Assembly: GCF_000003815.2 (NCBI RefSeq)
Contig: NC_049989.1
Coordinates: forward strand, 10,557,382 to 10,621,381
Direction: 5' to 3'
Length of the DNA: 64,000 bases
From: Branchiostoma floridae
Taxonomy: Eukaryota > Chordata > Leptocardii > Amphioxiformes > Branchiostomatidae
Of the stretch, positions 1 through 33,524 are shown in pieces. The notes beneath the pieces are model-generated. The model was not told where the DNA came from. It did no database searches and saw only the letters and a program-made list of their open reading frames with translations. Made by a program: the position numbers and the translations under genes. Each line of letters begins with the position of its first letter. The first letter of the stretch is position 1.

Positions 1-3000
1 CCACATAAAAACTAAGCGAAGTGTTTAAATTAATTGTTAACAACGACATAATTTGAATTTGTAATTCCACATACAGCGATACAAATATCAAGTCCTTTTT
101 GTAACAATAATATAATTGCCATCGCATGTTAACTACAGCTTGTAAGGTGAAACATTTGATCACCAATGTTCCCTGAAATACGCAAAGTTGTAGTATCGTG
201 CATTAGTGCAGAGGAAAGCATTTTATAAGTTAGCCTATTCATTCTTAGGACAATATAGGACACCGTTTATTGGGAAGGAATCAAAAGGAGTCAAATCCGT
301 AAATATATTTTTACGCAAGGTTCTCGTATGTTACCACCAATAAGACCAAATTTTCGCCGTAAAATGTTATTACATTACAAAGTATTTGCAAGTATTTTTC
401 TAACATAATTAGCCCTAATTTAGCTACACATACTGACTAGATCAAGTACAATACAACGATTTGTTTAAGGTATAGGTTTACTGATTTTTTACATATTTAA
501 TCGCGAAATTTCTTGAAATATATGAGGAAAATGCACTGCAATTGCTACAGCAAGAAATACGGCTGGAGAGAAAGTTTGGAAAAATCTAACATAAAAAATT
601 GTTGTGTACTACAATACTGTTTCTTTTATCTTTTACCAGTGTATTGGACTGTGCATTCCTTTCTATTAACGTGTAGGTAGTATTTGTATCTCAAAATGTC
701 TAGAATGTAATGGAGCAAGGTATATCTCAGTCGTTTGCGAAGTAAAGTCACCGTGAACCATAGCACCGAAATGTGCACGGTTATATGGCGACCGCCACAC
801 ACGCACAAAATTGTTGTCTTAACCCTGCATTTTTGTCGCCTGAAATAATTCTGCACGCCAGTCAGGCTAAACCCTCCTGGGAAAAACTTTGTTTTTCTTC
901 CAGTCGTTGACCTTCGCGGAAAGACGGTTATACAGTGTCCGTGTTTGCGAAAAAGTGCATTTCCCCGCCCTAGCGTAGGCCGTTATGTATTCTTCCTTTG
1001 TTGAGAGTTTACCGGGCGGGGGTTGGATGTGTTTGCCTAAGCTTTGATCAGAGATAGTTGCATAACGTGGCAGCCATTTCGGCCGGCCTCCCGTGTCAGA
1101 ACGACATAGGGTCGGTGTCTTAAATTGTTTGACTGTCTCTCGCCTGAAGGCCTCTCGGTAAATATTGTACGGTGTTCAGGCCGTGTCTCTGTCCATGGTT
1201 CCCAGCCATGCCTGCACACACAACGCCTGAAGGACCTGTACAAAAATCCCTCTCGACACTGTGTACTCTGCTCTCAATTTGTTGGCTTATACATACGAAA
1301 TCGGGACAACACATGATGACAGAAGAAAACCCGCTTTCCCACCACCAAACCGCACGATCTTTTATCACGATCTTACTAGGAGAAGTTCAGTACAGTTTTG
1401 TTCTGTTCTAGAAGTACATATACCACACTTCGTGTTGATCGTAAATACGACAAGTAAAGTGCGATGATCTGGATAATTAGAGCAGTTATATTGATGAAAG
1501 TTTTCGTTTTAGAATCGTAAAATCGACTAGCTCATACAAAAATAATGTTACGTAACGAAGTCTCGGCAGTTCAAAGAGTCTACAAATGACGCTAAGCACA
1601 TATGAAGTTGGCATATCTATGAGCGAGAATCTTGCTAGAAGTCCGCCATCTTGAAAACAAAAATGGGACGCGCTTTCTTTACCCAAGAAAATTAGGTTAC
1701 GTGTTGCTTTACCTCAGCTGTCGATGGATAGTAAGATAGGCATGTCATTCACTTCCTCCCGGGCTGACAGAAATGTCTGTGGCTATCGTCTGCAGTTTTT
1801 TACCCGCCAAAACGGCACTGTCATCAGGCCTGACTTGCCGAAGATGTCTGCCTCAAGTTAGGAAGTTTCTGAACAGAAGCCCGGGCGTGTCAAACTGACC
1901 GTGCGCAAGGGTTTAACGGTTTTGCCTTATCGACCTACTAACGGTTGTTTGGTGGAAAATTTACGAGGTGTCGTCTGACGACGTTCTCCCGCCAAAAAAC
2001 TGTGCCACGTTCGATCGTCTGTAGCGTCGTAAAACTAGTGTGGGAAGACGTATGCCCCGTTGTCACTGCGGTGTCTGCAGTCTGTCGACAGTACATAAGT
2101 CACGACCTGACACGCACTGTCCCCATTGCTGGTGAATGTTTGTAGCTTTTGTGGTCTATCTTTGATAGCCCAGACTTGAAATGCAGGAGTTAGCAGCCCT
2201 GTGCTGGTCTGAAGCACTGTGTCCAGTCGGAAAGATACTGTACCCATAAGTTACAACAGTGCCGTACTGATCACATAGCCAATTTACACTCGCCAGGTTT
2301 ACCTTGTGTATAGCCTCAAGCAAGTAAGGACACGGTAGTTTTGAGTTGATTTCACCCTAGAAAATTATTCAACAAAAATATATTCTACATCCTATATACT
2401 ACATCCTTTTTATTTGGAATATGTAGGTTGCTACCTCACTCAGATTTGACATATTTGATGGAATCTACCAACTCTAAGCGTGCCCTGATGTTGTCGTTTG
2501 CGACAAGAAATTGACGTTTTGTTTCCAACTCTCATTTTAATACGTCTAGCTAGTAGTCTTTGCTCTTTTAGAAATGGTCACATTGCTTTTGATAAAATAC
2601 GCATTAGTTTTTTGTCCATAGGCGTAAGACATAGAACAATGATTTTGATACACATTGAAATGTTTCTCGAAAAATATTTTTCCTATGACAATCCGGTATA
2701 CATAGTCCCTTGGTTGAGGCAAGTGCAGCAGAGTTTTCTGTGGCAATCCTCATTTACTTGCAGCTTATCTACTCAAAATTAGGACTTTCAAACAATTCAG
2801 TTTTTTCTGCTATTATGATGTTCTGAAGAATTGAGGAAACTTAACGAAGCCTTTCTAATATTTCGGCCTTTTTTCCTCGACATGTCAAATGATACAAAAT
2901 TAAATGGCATGCTCATATAAAATGCTCATATTTTCTCTTAGAATGAAACAGACTATATGTACACTATGGAAAATGAACAGCTACAAGACCCTACCTTAAC

Positions 3001-4967
3001 CGTAAGCAAAAACTCCTAAACTGTAAACAAAATTTTATCAGATAAAGAAAAAGTTCGATAGAGCGGTTTACCACAAGTTTACAAACATTGAATGGGCTGT
3101 TGTGTTGTGTTTATGTTGGCAGTGAATCGTACATAAGTCTAAAGCTAGAAATGTTATGCCCTTATAGGGTAACTGTATGTTTCAACAGGGTTGAAAACAG
3201 TTATGCTTATTTCAGCAAAAATACTAGTAGAAACGTTTATTACATAGTAGATTGTGAAATTGTGTAATATATTGGAACTTCAACGCTTCGTACTAGTTAA
3301 TATATCCAAGATATATTCCTTAACAAAAAATAAGGTAATATTTGGCATGGCAGCAAAAAGCAATGGTCGGTTCGTATTTTCTTCATTTGCAATTTGGTCC
3401 TGAAAAAAACAGAAGAACATCTAGAAACTATGGCAAACTTTACATTATACAAAGCACTTCGTTAAACCACGAAAAAAGGTATGTTTTCAAACATGCTTGT
3501 TGTTTATCAGTCAAAAGCTTTAGTCAACAACATGTCCACTATAGTAGTAACGTTACTGATGTTAAAAGTCTATAAACGTTGTAACTTACAGTGCCTGGAA
3601 AACGGCGTACACGTAGATAGGCCCCTACCCAACTTGATACATGGCTTGGATGCATTAGACCGGAGTTCAGAAGCGTTCTAGCCCGGGGACATTTCAGCAT
3701 CTCCGCTTGACAAATTCAGGTCGACCAGTTATTAATGACCGACGATTGTTGGAGGTTAAGTGTTGGCATAACTGTTGGCACCGGCTAACTAGGAACATAT
3801 CATAGCGCTAACTACTTACAGTTCATTTTGGTGCAAAGTTATACCGTATATCGCAATTCTACGTAGCTTTGATTTTGCGGTAACGCTTGAGATTTGTATC
3901 CGTAACTGTAACAGTGTGTAGTCATTGAATTTAGTGGACACAGTTAGCAATTTGAATGTAGATGGTCGTTTTGACTTTTTAAGATTTACCTGCAAAGCCT
4001 GAGTCCTAGATATCATGTAGCTTAAAGAATGTTTCTTGTTTATGTCAAGAAAAGAGCGTCCTACTTAAAAGACTTTTTTACAGACACTCGTTCCAATTGA
4101 GCGGATGTCATCAAGGCTAATTCGTACGTTTTGCCCAAAAATAGACGCCATATAAAGTCTTTGTAGCCAGATCAGTTCCAGTGTTATCCCACATCAATTA
4201 ACTACTGTATAAAAATGTCCTTGAGATTTATGTGACGTAAATAAATATTCCCTCTGTACAGAGACCGTACAGCACGCATGCCCAGATCGGGGTGTGACCC
4301 CGTTGTCCGCGGCATACTAGTAACCCCATATCGTAATCAGCACCGAATATTGTTGCAGTAATAGCTTCTGTTTACATAGCTCTTCAAAACTAGAAAAGGA
4401 CCTTTAAGCCGGGGCGTTATTGTTGTTCTAGATAACTATATATGTGTCAACAAGGTCCTCGTAGTGTGGAGTAGTCCTGGATTGTGTGTTTCGGGTCAGG
4501 AAACACAGAGACCAGGCTAGGGTGTGTTGAGCAATATCCGACGTAACCAGACATATATTTTGGTCGAGATTTTGGGCTACAGTTTTGTAGATAGCTAGAA
4601 AGCTAATTACTACATCTAAACTTGTATCTATGATATAGACACAGACCAATACGATTCGGGGAAAAGATAAAAGAACGTGGAAATAAAGATTACAAAGTAT
4701 TATTCCGTTAGACGTTCAATTAATAGGAGAGGCGTTAACATTATGTACCAATTGTGGTATGTAACTTTGATCATCGCGGAGAAGAAATTGAAAGTATGAA
4801 AATTTATTTATTTTTAAACTTTTGCGGCACATTTAAGTGTTTTTCTTTGGAGTGGATGACGTGGCTACATGGCCGACCACACACCTTGGTGTACACATTG
4901 CAAAAACTTAACCCCTGTGGAAAGCAAAGGTTTCAAATATGGTACAGTGTAGTCTTTCTCATGTGTT
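1..4967. other. non-coding, probably an upstream Tbx1/10 intron
   Basis: AT-rich with short GC patches near 960-1260 and 1740-2120. No reading frame resembles a known protein, and the expected upstream T-box exon (LGTEMIVTKAG) was not found on the + strand. Some loosely repeated phrases occur (CCCGCCAAAA near 1803 and 1989), too diverged for a repeat call. Confidence 0.5.
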
Positions 4968-5005
4968 GGGGGGGGGGGGGGCAAATTTCATAAGTCTGTC
5001 GTTAA

Positions 5006-5951
5006 CCCTATTCAGACCGGGGGGGGGGGCTTTTGAGGCCCGCGCCTACTTTGATGTCCTATAACGCCAGAACGGCTTACGCTAGGGCCACCAAATTTGG
5101 TGAGTTTTCCTAAAATATTGTTGGCAACAACTTCACGAAGTTTGACAAATTTTCCATATTTTCGTGTTGCCATGGCAACCGTTTGTTGACAGGCTGTTTT
5201 GCCAAAAATCACTATTTTTGGTTCTAACAATGTATTTTTCACATTTATTTGCTATATTACTGCTATTTTGTTACATAAATAAAATCTTATATTATCTAGC
5301 ATATCTTTCATAATTATATATGCATAAATTATGCTAATTTGATGACGTCATCGGCCCAAAATCCAAGATGGCGGACCGTATGGCCAGATCAAGAATAACG
5401 AGCTAATTATCCCTTAAAATTTATAACTACCTGGTATTTTTTCATCAAAAACCATCTAAATGAATGAATTAAGTCTATTTCCATTGCCCTTTGTGATTAT
5501 TTGTTGCAAAAAAAGTATTTTTAAAAATTCAAGGTGGTGGATATAATATGGCGGAGCCCAACTGGTATCTTAGATGTGTATGACGTCATTTTATGACGTC
5601 ATTTTGACGTCATTGATGTTGCTATTGGCAACGCAAGTCGTAATAAACATTATTATTCTGTTATCTGCACTTGTTGTTACATTTTTGTAGAATAACTTGA
5701 AGTTTTCTGAGAATACCCTTTTTTCATGGGTCCGGCCAATATAATCAAATTGATGACGTCATTATTACGTCATCTTACGTCAACGTAACGTCAAACGTCA
5801 AATACTTGTCAGATATTATGTCGATATCATGTCCTAAACATTTGGTGGCCCTACGGCACGTCGTTTTAGAGTTATAGGACTTCAAAGTGGAGGGCCTCAA
5901 AAGCCCCCCCCCCGGTCCAGGGATGACCAAAAAAGCCCGGTCTGAATAGGG
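5006..5951. mobile_element. piggyBac-like non-autonomous element, 946 bp, TTAA-flanked
   Basis: TTAA lies at 5002-5005 and 5952-5955. Immediately inside are inverted termini CCCTATTCAGACCGG and CCGGTCTGAATAGGG. Target TTAA plus termini starting CCC is the hallmark of the piggyBac superfamily. The ends carry G/C runs (5019-5029, 5904-5913), and subterminal inverted homology extends inward (AGGGCCACCAAAT against ATTTGGTGGCCCT). No transposase frame is present. The interior holds several TGACGTCAT motifs. Confidence 0.85.
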
Positions 5952-5955
5952 TTAA

Positions 5956-7021
5956 TAAGCGTTCAAACTTTTATAATGCCAATTTACCTATGTGATAACT
6001 AAAAATAAGCGACAAAGCCACACTTGAGCAGTCTCTCATGTGTGTATGGTCGGCTTACCTTCAATCTAAGTCTGCGGTCATATACGCGATTTATAACAAA
6101 GTGCATTTCAAATATTAATGCCCAAAAATGCTAACATGAGTCCTCATATCGAAATTCATAACGGAAAGTGCTGAAATAGGCGCTGAACTTGGTTAAAGCT
6201 TATATGTCTACTTTTCACGTGTTTTAATGTATATTATATGCAGTGCTGGTATATGTCTAAACTGTTGATACGGCAAAAACACAGTATTTAACTTAAGAGC
6301 GACGCTCTCTAGAGCGGTCCGTACGCTACGTACATAAACCGCAATGTTGGGACTTTGCCTCATATGGGAGAAATCACGTTTGTAATATTTGACATTCTTA
6401 CCGTGGGAAAGCTAAACGAAGTGAGGAGACAACGCTTCCGTTAAGATGGTAGCGATTAGGCAAAAATGTGTTCAACGTTGGACGCTCAAACAGATTCGCC
6501 TCTGAAGACCCTCGCACTATGATTTTTTTTTCAGAACTGTATAACTGTGTGATTATACTTGCAATTTCAATTATTAGCTATTCATTCCATGACAATAACT
6601 TTTTATGAGAGAGTTACTTCACATATTAATTATTCATTCTGATACCTTAAACGTGAAGAATCTTGTCACAAATTCATCTTTTATTATGTTGAAAAGCTTT
6701 ATTTTGCATAAATGTTCAGGGGAGAAAATCATACCGATGGCAAACATATAAGTGCCATCGTAAGTCCAAAATGTATTTCCTTCTTTTCATGTAACCCTCT
6801 TTTGCACTAGACAGCGATCATTGAGAAACGTAATTATATGATCCTTCATTCTATGATATTCGGAATATAATGCACAGTACGTGTTGAAGTAAGAATCAGA
6901 ATCAGAATCAAAACATACAACACGCATGATCGTTATTTTTTGTCTATAAAATTAGTCGTCTGACCTGTCAAATGTGAAACAAGTGGCCGTTGTAAATTTA
7001 CAAGTTTTACAGTTTTCATTC
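5956..7021. other. non-coding, probable intron
   Basis: No coding signal. One small AGAATC-type tandem triplet occurs at 6893-6911; otherwise nothing recognisable. Confidence 0.4.
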
Positions 7022-7213
7022 TAGCGTCTGCCAGGCTCCCAACTGAGTAAATGGAAAAATAGTAGAAATTGGCCAAATATTAATAGACAGAAAACACAGG
7101 AGGAGTTGGTTGGCCGAGGAGTACAGTTTGCGACCTGGTACTGTTGTTTTTTCAAGTCTATTTGGCCAATTTCTACTAATTTTCCATCGACCTTGGGAGT
7201 TTGGTAGAGGCTA
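7022..7213. mobile_element. 192-bp MITE ending 88 bp before the T-box exon
   Basis: Left end TAGCGTCTGCCAGGCTCCCA and right end TGGGAGTTTGGTAGAGGCTA are inverted. The inverted homology continues through TGGAAAAATAGTAGAAATTG against CAATTTCTACTAATTTTCCA and GGCCAAATA against TATTTGGCC. Arms are ~60 bp around a ~70-bp centre. It shares its TAGYSTCTRCCAG terminal motif with the element at 31154-31384. Confidence 0.8.
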
Positions 7214-7301
7214 TTTTCAGTCCACGCTGTCGTTGTTTTATTCGAATCAATGAAATAATCGTATGTACATCATTTTTTTTCTTTTTAATTTCTATCCACA
7301 G

Positions 7302-27968
<20,667 letters not shown>

Positions 27969-28253
27969 AATCTTGTCTCAAAGACTCTCATGTAGCAAAT
28001 TGTAGCAAACGTCCATTAGTTGAAGCTCTAATCATGTCCGTTGAAATTCAAACTTGAGTCGTGACTTTCATTTTTATATCTCCATCTCAGACAAAAACCT
28101 TAGATTTTACAAGAAAGAGTATTTTACAGACGTGGTAGATATTGTACAGTATTTGTTGCTAAGACGATCATCGGTAAGTTGCATAAATGATTCAAATACA
28201 TGTACAAGCATCATTGTGTACGTACTGGACTTGTCACAACGAATCATTGTAGA

Positions 28254-28457
28254 CTCTCCAAGCAGAGGTCAGGCTTCGGCTGATTTTTTAACGTGTATTA
28301 GTCGTTTTTATCGGGCTTTCTACTTTGAGTTGTATCTTGTATTGTCAAATCCCATTGTCTGGCCGACGTCAAGAAACATGACAAAGTAGAAAGCCCGATA
28401 CAAACGACTATAAAATATGTTTTAAAAAAAGTCGGAGCCTAACCTCTGCTTGGAGAG
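28254..28457. mobile_element. 204-bp inverted-repeat MITE in the Tbx1/10 3' UTR
   Basis: Starts CTCTCCAAGCAGAGG and ends CCTCTGCTTGGAGAG. The inverted homology continues inward for about 75 bp per arm (AGTCGTTT..TCGGGCTTTCTACTTTG against CAAAGTAGAAAGCCCGA..AAACGACT), leaving a ~50-bp loop. If transcribed in the 3' UTR it would fold into a long imperfect hairpin. Confidence 0.8.
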
Positions 28458-29036
28458 CAACGTTGTAGGATTTGTGATAAGCAACAAAAGTGTACAAAAC
28501 AACATTCTTTGGTCTGATGCCAGTTTTAAACAAAAAGTCTGATGTCCAGAAAGTTTCTACAACCTAGATGTAAATTTATAGTTTTGACCAGTAACAAAAC
28601 TGTTCCGCAATCCTCACATGTGTTTGTAAATATGAGAACCTATTAATCTTTTATATCGTTTCTTTGATTGTTGCTTTTTCTATGAAACACGATTTTTTAC
28701 GTTCTTTTATGGTTACGTTTCGAGAGTTCGGGCTACTGATATCTTTTATAAATATGTACAGAAACCAGTCGTCCTACTGTAGTTAGATAAAGATATATGC
28801 TGTTAGACTACGTTTTTGTAGATGAAGTATCAAATGTGTAGAGTACGCTGAAAAAGGTTGCAGAGGTAACTGATTGGACACACTGTGTCAGTCACCATGA
28901 CAGTCACGTGACCTATCTACTGCGCAGACTCAGAATGACCATAAGACTTGTGTGTCGAATCCGTTCGGTTCAGGTTGCTTACAGAGACTCAGAGTTCCGT
29001 ATCTTCACATGTTATTGTAACTCTATTTTTGGAACT

Positions 29037-29042
29037 ATTAAA
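29037..29042 (+). promoter_or_regulatory. candidate poly(A) signal ATTAAA
   Basis: ATTAAA variant hexamer about 1.07 kb after the Tbx1/10 stop codon, followed within 15-50 bases by GTGG and a T/C-rich stretch, as expected downstream of a cleavage site. No canonical AATAAA was noticed between the stop and this point. Confidence 0.4.
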
Positions 29043-29217
29043 AGTATAAGTTATCCAAACCGTGGCCAGTCTTCTTTCCTTTCTTTCTTTCTTATTATAT
29101 AGTCCCAAACTCAAAAATTATTTGTTTGAATGTTGGTAATTACCGATGAGACAATGTAGAGAACATATTTTCTGATAGATAAGGTCATGTCGATTATACG
29201 GTTGACATCTTCTGGAA

Positions 29218-29486
29218 ACCTCACAACTTATGCAAGTGTGAAAACCAAAAAGGTCGAAAACAATTGCAACGCGCGGTCCGGATAGTGCTTGGATGGGGGA
29301 CCAACCAAGGACGTCCGGATTGCTGTAGCCTCACGAAGTTTTCCACGAAATCGTCTTCCGGGAGGGACGTAAAACGGGGGTCCCGTGCTCGAGGAGGTGC
29401 CTCGACCACGTTAAACAGTCTCATTACTCATACTTGGGGTACCTACTGGCTGGCAAAATACACCAGATGATTATTATTATTATAAA
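29218..29486 (+). mobile_element. SINE/LINE tail fragment
   Basis: Contains CGGGAGGGACGTAAAACG, GGGGTCCCGTG and GAGGTGCCTCGACCACGTTA, and ends in a GATTATTATTATTATAAA microsatellite tail. The GGGGTCCCGTG block recurs at about 57843 in a second fragment with matching flanks, showing a dispersed family. Confidence 0.6.
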
Positions 29487-31153
29487 ATCTAGGTGGTCAG
29501 GAAGGTTGATCAAATGACTGAACGCACAAACTACATGTAGAATATCCAGAATAGTATTATAGACACTGAATGTTTGTTCGTTCACATCTCTTGTGCCTGT
29601 GGAATTGCCATTCTATGACATTTTATTGCACGTTACGGCATGTATCTGCTCATTGTGCTGCAATTTTTGCAGCTGCTTTGTACGATTTAGAATATGCTGG
29701 AAGCATTTTTATTTTGGAAATGAAAATTGATGCGCTCGAGTGTCATCCATACAAGCAAAGAAACATTATCTTAGTGATAAAGAAAGACCGCTGTATATAT
29801 TGATAATTTGAATGCTAGGGTAAGTTCTTTTACTTAGTTTCAAATTTTTTTTTTTAAATTTCGATTCTTGATGTGGTGTCTGTATACAATGTACTACAAC
29901 TCAGTATCATGGATGAATTAGTAAGTTTTACTTTTGAAAGTCGAACACATTGAAAGTCGTTGACGTATGATAAAGAACTGCATGCATCAGTCATAAACTG
30001 GCAGGTGTCGCCTGCCAGGTGAGCACCCACCAATTTTCCACCAGATCGTCCGGTGCAGCACACAATAACACCACCCACCAATGTTCGCCTCCCTCCCAAT
30101 TTGCCAGTAGCAGTATAAATTGCCCCCATCGCGTGTGGCGACCCTCGCGTCTGTCCACACTGCGTTTCGTCACAGTAGCACGTTTACGTTAGGGCGGTCG
30201 GTCTTCCTCTCCGGTGTTGAAAATCCACTCAGCGAGCGGATTTGGGCTTTATTGCCTCGCGATCTTAATTAATCCAATTAGCGAGTAGAAAAAAAAAGGT
30301 CCGTTGAGTGTCTGAGTTCCCCCGCGTAGCGGTAGTCTGTACCAGACTGACTAGAGGGTGTGCATGATCTTTCCGAGAGGCATAGGCAGGCTCTTTTAAT
30401 TTCCAGTAGTTCGTAGGAAAGCTATGTTATTTTACGTAATTTGAAGTAGGGGGGGGGGGGGGGGGTTAGCGTAAAACGTAGCCAGTGCATTTACGTAAAG
30501 CGTAATAAAAATTTCACGTAAAGCGAAAGCGTAATGGAGCCTATAAATGTCCAGTAAATCGTAATCTGGTCTACGCTGGCTGTGATAGGGTGAATTTTGC
30601 TAGAAGAGGAGTTGGCCGGAGAGGAAACTTTAACCTTGGTGTGACTGTGGAGTGTGGACTTCACGCATTTTTTGCCGAAATCTACGATCCCCGCACCCCC
30701 GTAGGAAGGCCTGGTAGAGGCTACGCCTGTAAGGCGGTCCGGAATGGTAGCCAGACCGCCTAGATCATCACCAGATGGACCGCGTTGAGAAAAATCGGGC
30801 TAAAGTTCCCCGAATTCCTCTGGACGGAAAAGCGGCAGCGCAGGGAGGTGATCCATCATCCTTACATAAATATACTGTCGCCGGGCTCGATAATTATAGG
30901 GAGGCAGGAGGGGATAATGAGGCGAGAGCTCGGCGGGCGGGTCGCGGGGGAATCCCGCCGGGGTATCGTCTTCGCGCCCCCTGACCCCGGGGTGGGCTCC
31001 CGTTACGGTAGCGTGCACTGAGGAGGATTAATGCGAATCTGGTGGATAAACAAAAGGGTCGGTTTGGCGGATCCGATTCAGGCAGGTATTTAATTACCAT
31101 AAATGTCGCCACAGACGCTACACTTAGAGGGGATATGTATAGTGCCCTTTTTA
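29487..31153. other. intergenic, no gene recognised
   Basis: A G17 run lies at 30449-30465 within a segment rich in ACGTAAAGCGTAA phrases. At 30709-30724 GGCCTGGTAGAGGCTA is a solo right end of the 7022/31154 MITE family. 30740-31020 is GC-rich with several open frames on both strands but none matches a protein I recognise. Confidence 0.5.
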
Positions 31154-31384
31154 TAGTCTCTACCAGATCTTCAACACGATGAAGGCGGCTGCAAAATCCG
31201 AAAGAAGAACTTTAGAAGAACTTCCTATAACGCTTGCTACAGGAAGAAAGATTTTTCAGGGGAGTTGGAAACTGGAAGGTTTTAATTTGACTGGCCTTCG
31301 AAGACGGAAAAGTCATGTACTTGGTCAACTATTTCCCTTTTTTGCCTTTGCTCCTGACCCTGAAAGAAGGCCTGGTAGAGGCTA
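31154..31384. mobile_element. 231-bp MITE, TAGTCTCTACCAG termini
   Basis: Left TAGTCTCTACCAG (31154-31166) and right CTGGTAGAGGCTA (31372-31384) are inverted with one mismatch, consistent with a TA target. The interior is not coding. A solo right end of the same family occurs at 30709-30724. Confidence 0.75.
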
Positions 31385-33102
31385 CTACATGTATTTTTTT
31401 TATGTCAAACATTAATAAAAACAAATATTGCATCGCACTCTAAAATCTTATTCTGTAGAAAGACATTTTTGCTTGAGTGCGGCACCAGAGTGTACTGTAT
31501 GTCATTTTTGTTGTAATAAAAACAATACATTTTAATACATAACGACGAAAGGGGAAGAAAGGTCCAGCAAGTTGTATTTTGACTTTGGGGTACGATCTTT
31601 GAAGCATGAAGAATGTACTAGGGATTAATCCGTACTCATTGTCCTTTAACTAGATACTTCAAACTTTATTGTTGGTATGTGAAAAAAGGAAATGGTTTAA
31701 AGTACATCGTATAAAGTTTTCCATAAGAAAAGGCCGGGAAAGATAGGTCTTTCGAAAAGTGAAAGACAGGTCTTCAAGGTCTTCTTCGTGGCACCTCTGA
31801 CGAGGATGAACTGAACTGAAGGTCTTTAATTTCCGTTATTGACCATACGAATTTCTATATTTGGACCGTGTTGCTTTTGCTCACTCTCGGCCATGGGGTT
31901 CAGAGCTAGCGCTAATGCGTAGAAGTTATATTTTGGCGTACGATCTTTGACGCATAAAGAAAGGAGAATTCACGCGATAGGGTCAAATCTACAGCCGAAA
32001 ACAGCGTTTCACACCACCGAAGTCAATCTATTGGTATTCTGGGACCTTCTGGGAGACAGACAAGCTCATGTGGCTGTTTTGAGAATGGTGAAACGCCCGA
32101 CATCGCTTTCCGCGTTAAGATACAACTTTCCTGTCTCAGTGGATCATGTGATATGGACACACACACGAATTTAATGCGCCTGCACCGTGCCAAGTGTGGT
32201 AGACTGAAACATTTCAATCCGTAGCCAGCGATAGTTGAAATTAAACACCTCCGGAACGGCTGTTGGGTCGGGGTGCAACGCTGGCCAGAAATTAGCGGGA
32301 ACACGAGAGAAAATGTTGCACGCGCTTGCTAAGACCCTGAAATCGGTGAAAACCCCGCGATGACAGATTATTGACAGGGGCTGGAGTTAAACGCTGCCCC
32401 CCTGCGAGGGCGGACCGCACATGTGGAGAGAACTCCTTCGGCGGACCACCGCAGTCAGGCCGCAAGTGAACCTCAAAGACTACGGTGAAATGTCAAGACC
32501 TGGAAAGGAAATTGAACACTAAAACAAGTACATGCACTCGAAAGCCGATGAGAAAGTATTCGAGCAGTTATAAGAATGAAAACAAAAATCATAATTATCA
32601 ATCGGAGACTGAAGTGCAAAGATGTAATAAAAATTGAAGCCATTACATTTTCAAGCTCAATGGAAACTTCCGTTGTCGTGCGATCGTTTTTTGTTTCATT
32701 GCAATTAAAAACGGTGCTCCTATCGTACGTTAGTTTTCGTGCATTACTGTTTAAATCATAAGACAAGGAGGCCAGTAAATTACCAAACAGCACAAAATGC
32801 CAAAGTGTTGCCATGCATGCTAATGTGTAAAGCTGCAGTATCTACGCGGAGACGCTAGATGGCACTGTAAGTCAGTATGACCACCGAAGTTGCTTTTCCC
32901 CAAACAAAAAACAATATGAGATATTTTTGGCCGATAGCATGATATGGTTAGCAACAGCCTTATTACACAATTTGGCAAAATTGCGAACTATCCCAAAGGT
33001 ACTCAAAAGCTAGCTATTCAGGTATATGTTTTCTTACGTCTAAAACAATGTTCCCGTCAACGGTCAAAGAAATCAGTATACATATGCTGCAATTACCTAT
33101 CT
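31385..33102. other. intergenic, nothing recognised
   Basis: No coding similarity, RNA gene or clear repeat seen; 32300-32460 is locally GC-rich but its frames are short. Confidence 0.4.
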
Positions 33103-33524
33103 GGGTAAGGAGCGCTCCCGGTGCCAGCCATATGAGGAGGACAGGCCGGGGAGAGTAGGCCGGGGAGAGGGGGCCAGACTGTACCATTGTACGTGTAGGG
33201 GGGAAAGCACAGTAGTATTGCAATCACATCTGTGTCCTCTAAAACAAATTTCTGGCTAGCTATGGCCCGTTTTGGAAGCTAAAATATGACATTTCTTGGA
33301 TTACCACATACTTATGCTATGGCAAAGTCGGGACTCTTAGTTAAACAAAAAACAACAAAATTATATAAACCTCTAACAGCGACACCTACCGGAGTGAGTG
33401 TCCTTTCTTACTGTCTTGCAAAATCCTACATTTTTACCGAACTGAAAGCCTCATCGACATTAAACTAAACATAGAAGTTTGTCCAAACTCATTTCAAGTG
33501 TACTAAAATGTCAACGCGTCGTAC

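Larger units (their letters stand above)
27969..29060 (+). other. Tbx1/10: Tbx1/10 3' UTR (inferred)
   Basis: AT-rich sequence after the stop with no further coding similarity. The best poly(A) signal I can see is the variant ATTAAA at 29037-29042, followed by a GT-rich and then TTTC-rich stretch (29050-29090), which would give a 3' UTR of about 1.1 kb. A 204-bp inverted-repeat element (28254-28457) sits within it. The 3' end is inferred; an earlier unseen site is possible. Confidence 0.5.

Noticed and set aside
1-7301. Search for the missing upstream T-box exon and start codon.
   Set aside because: No stretch reading like LGTEMIVTKAG with a matching donor was found, so the upstream exons are taken to lie outside the window.
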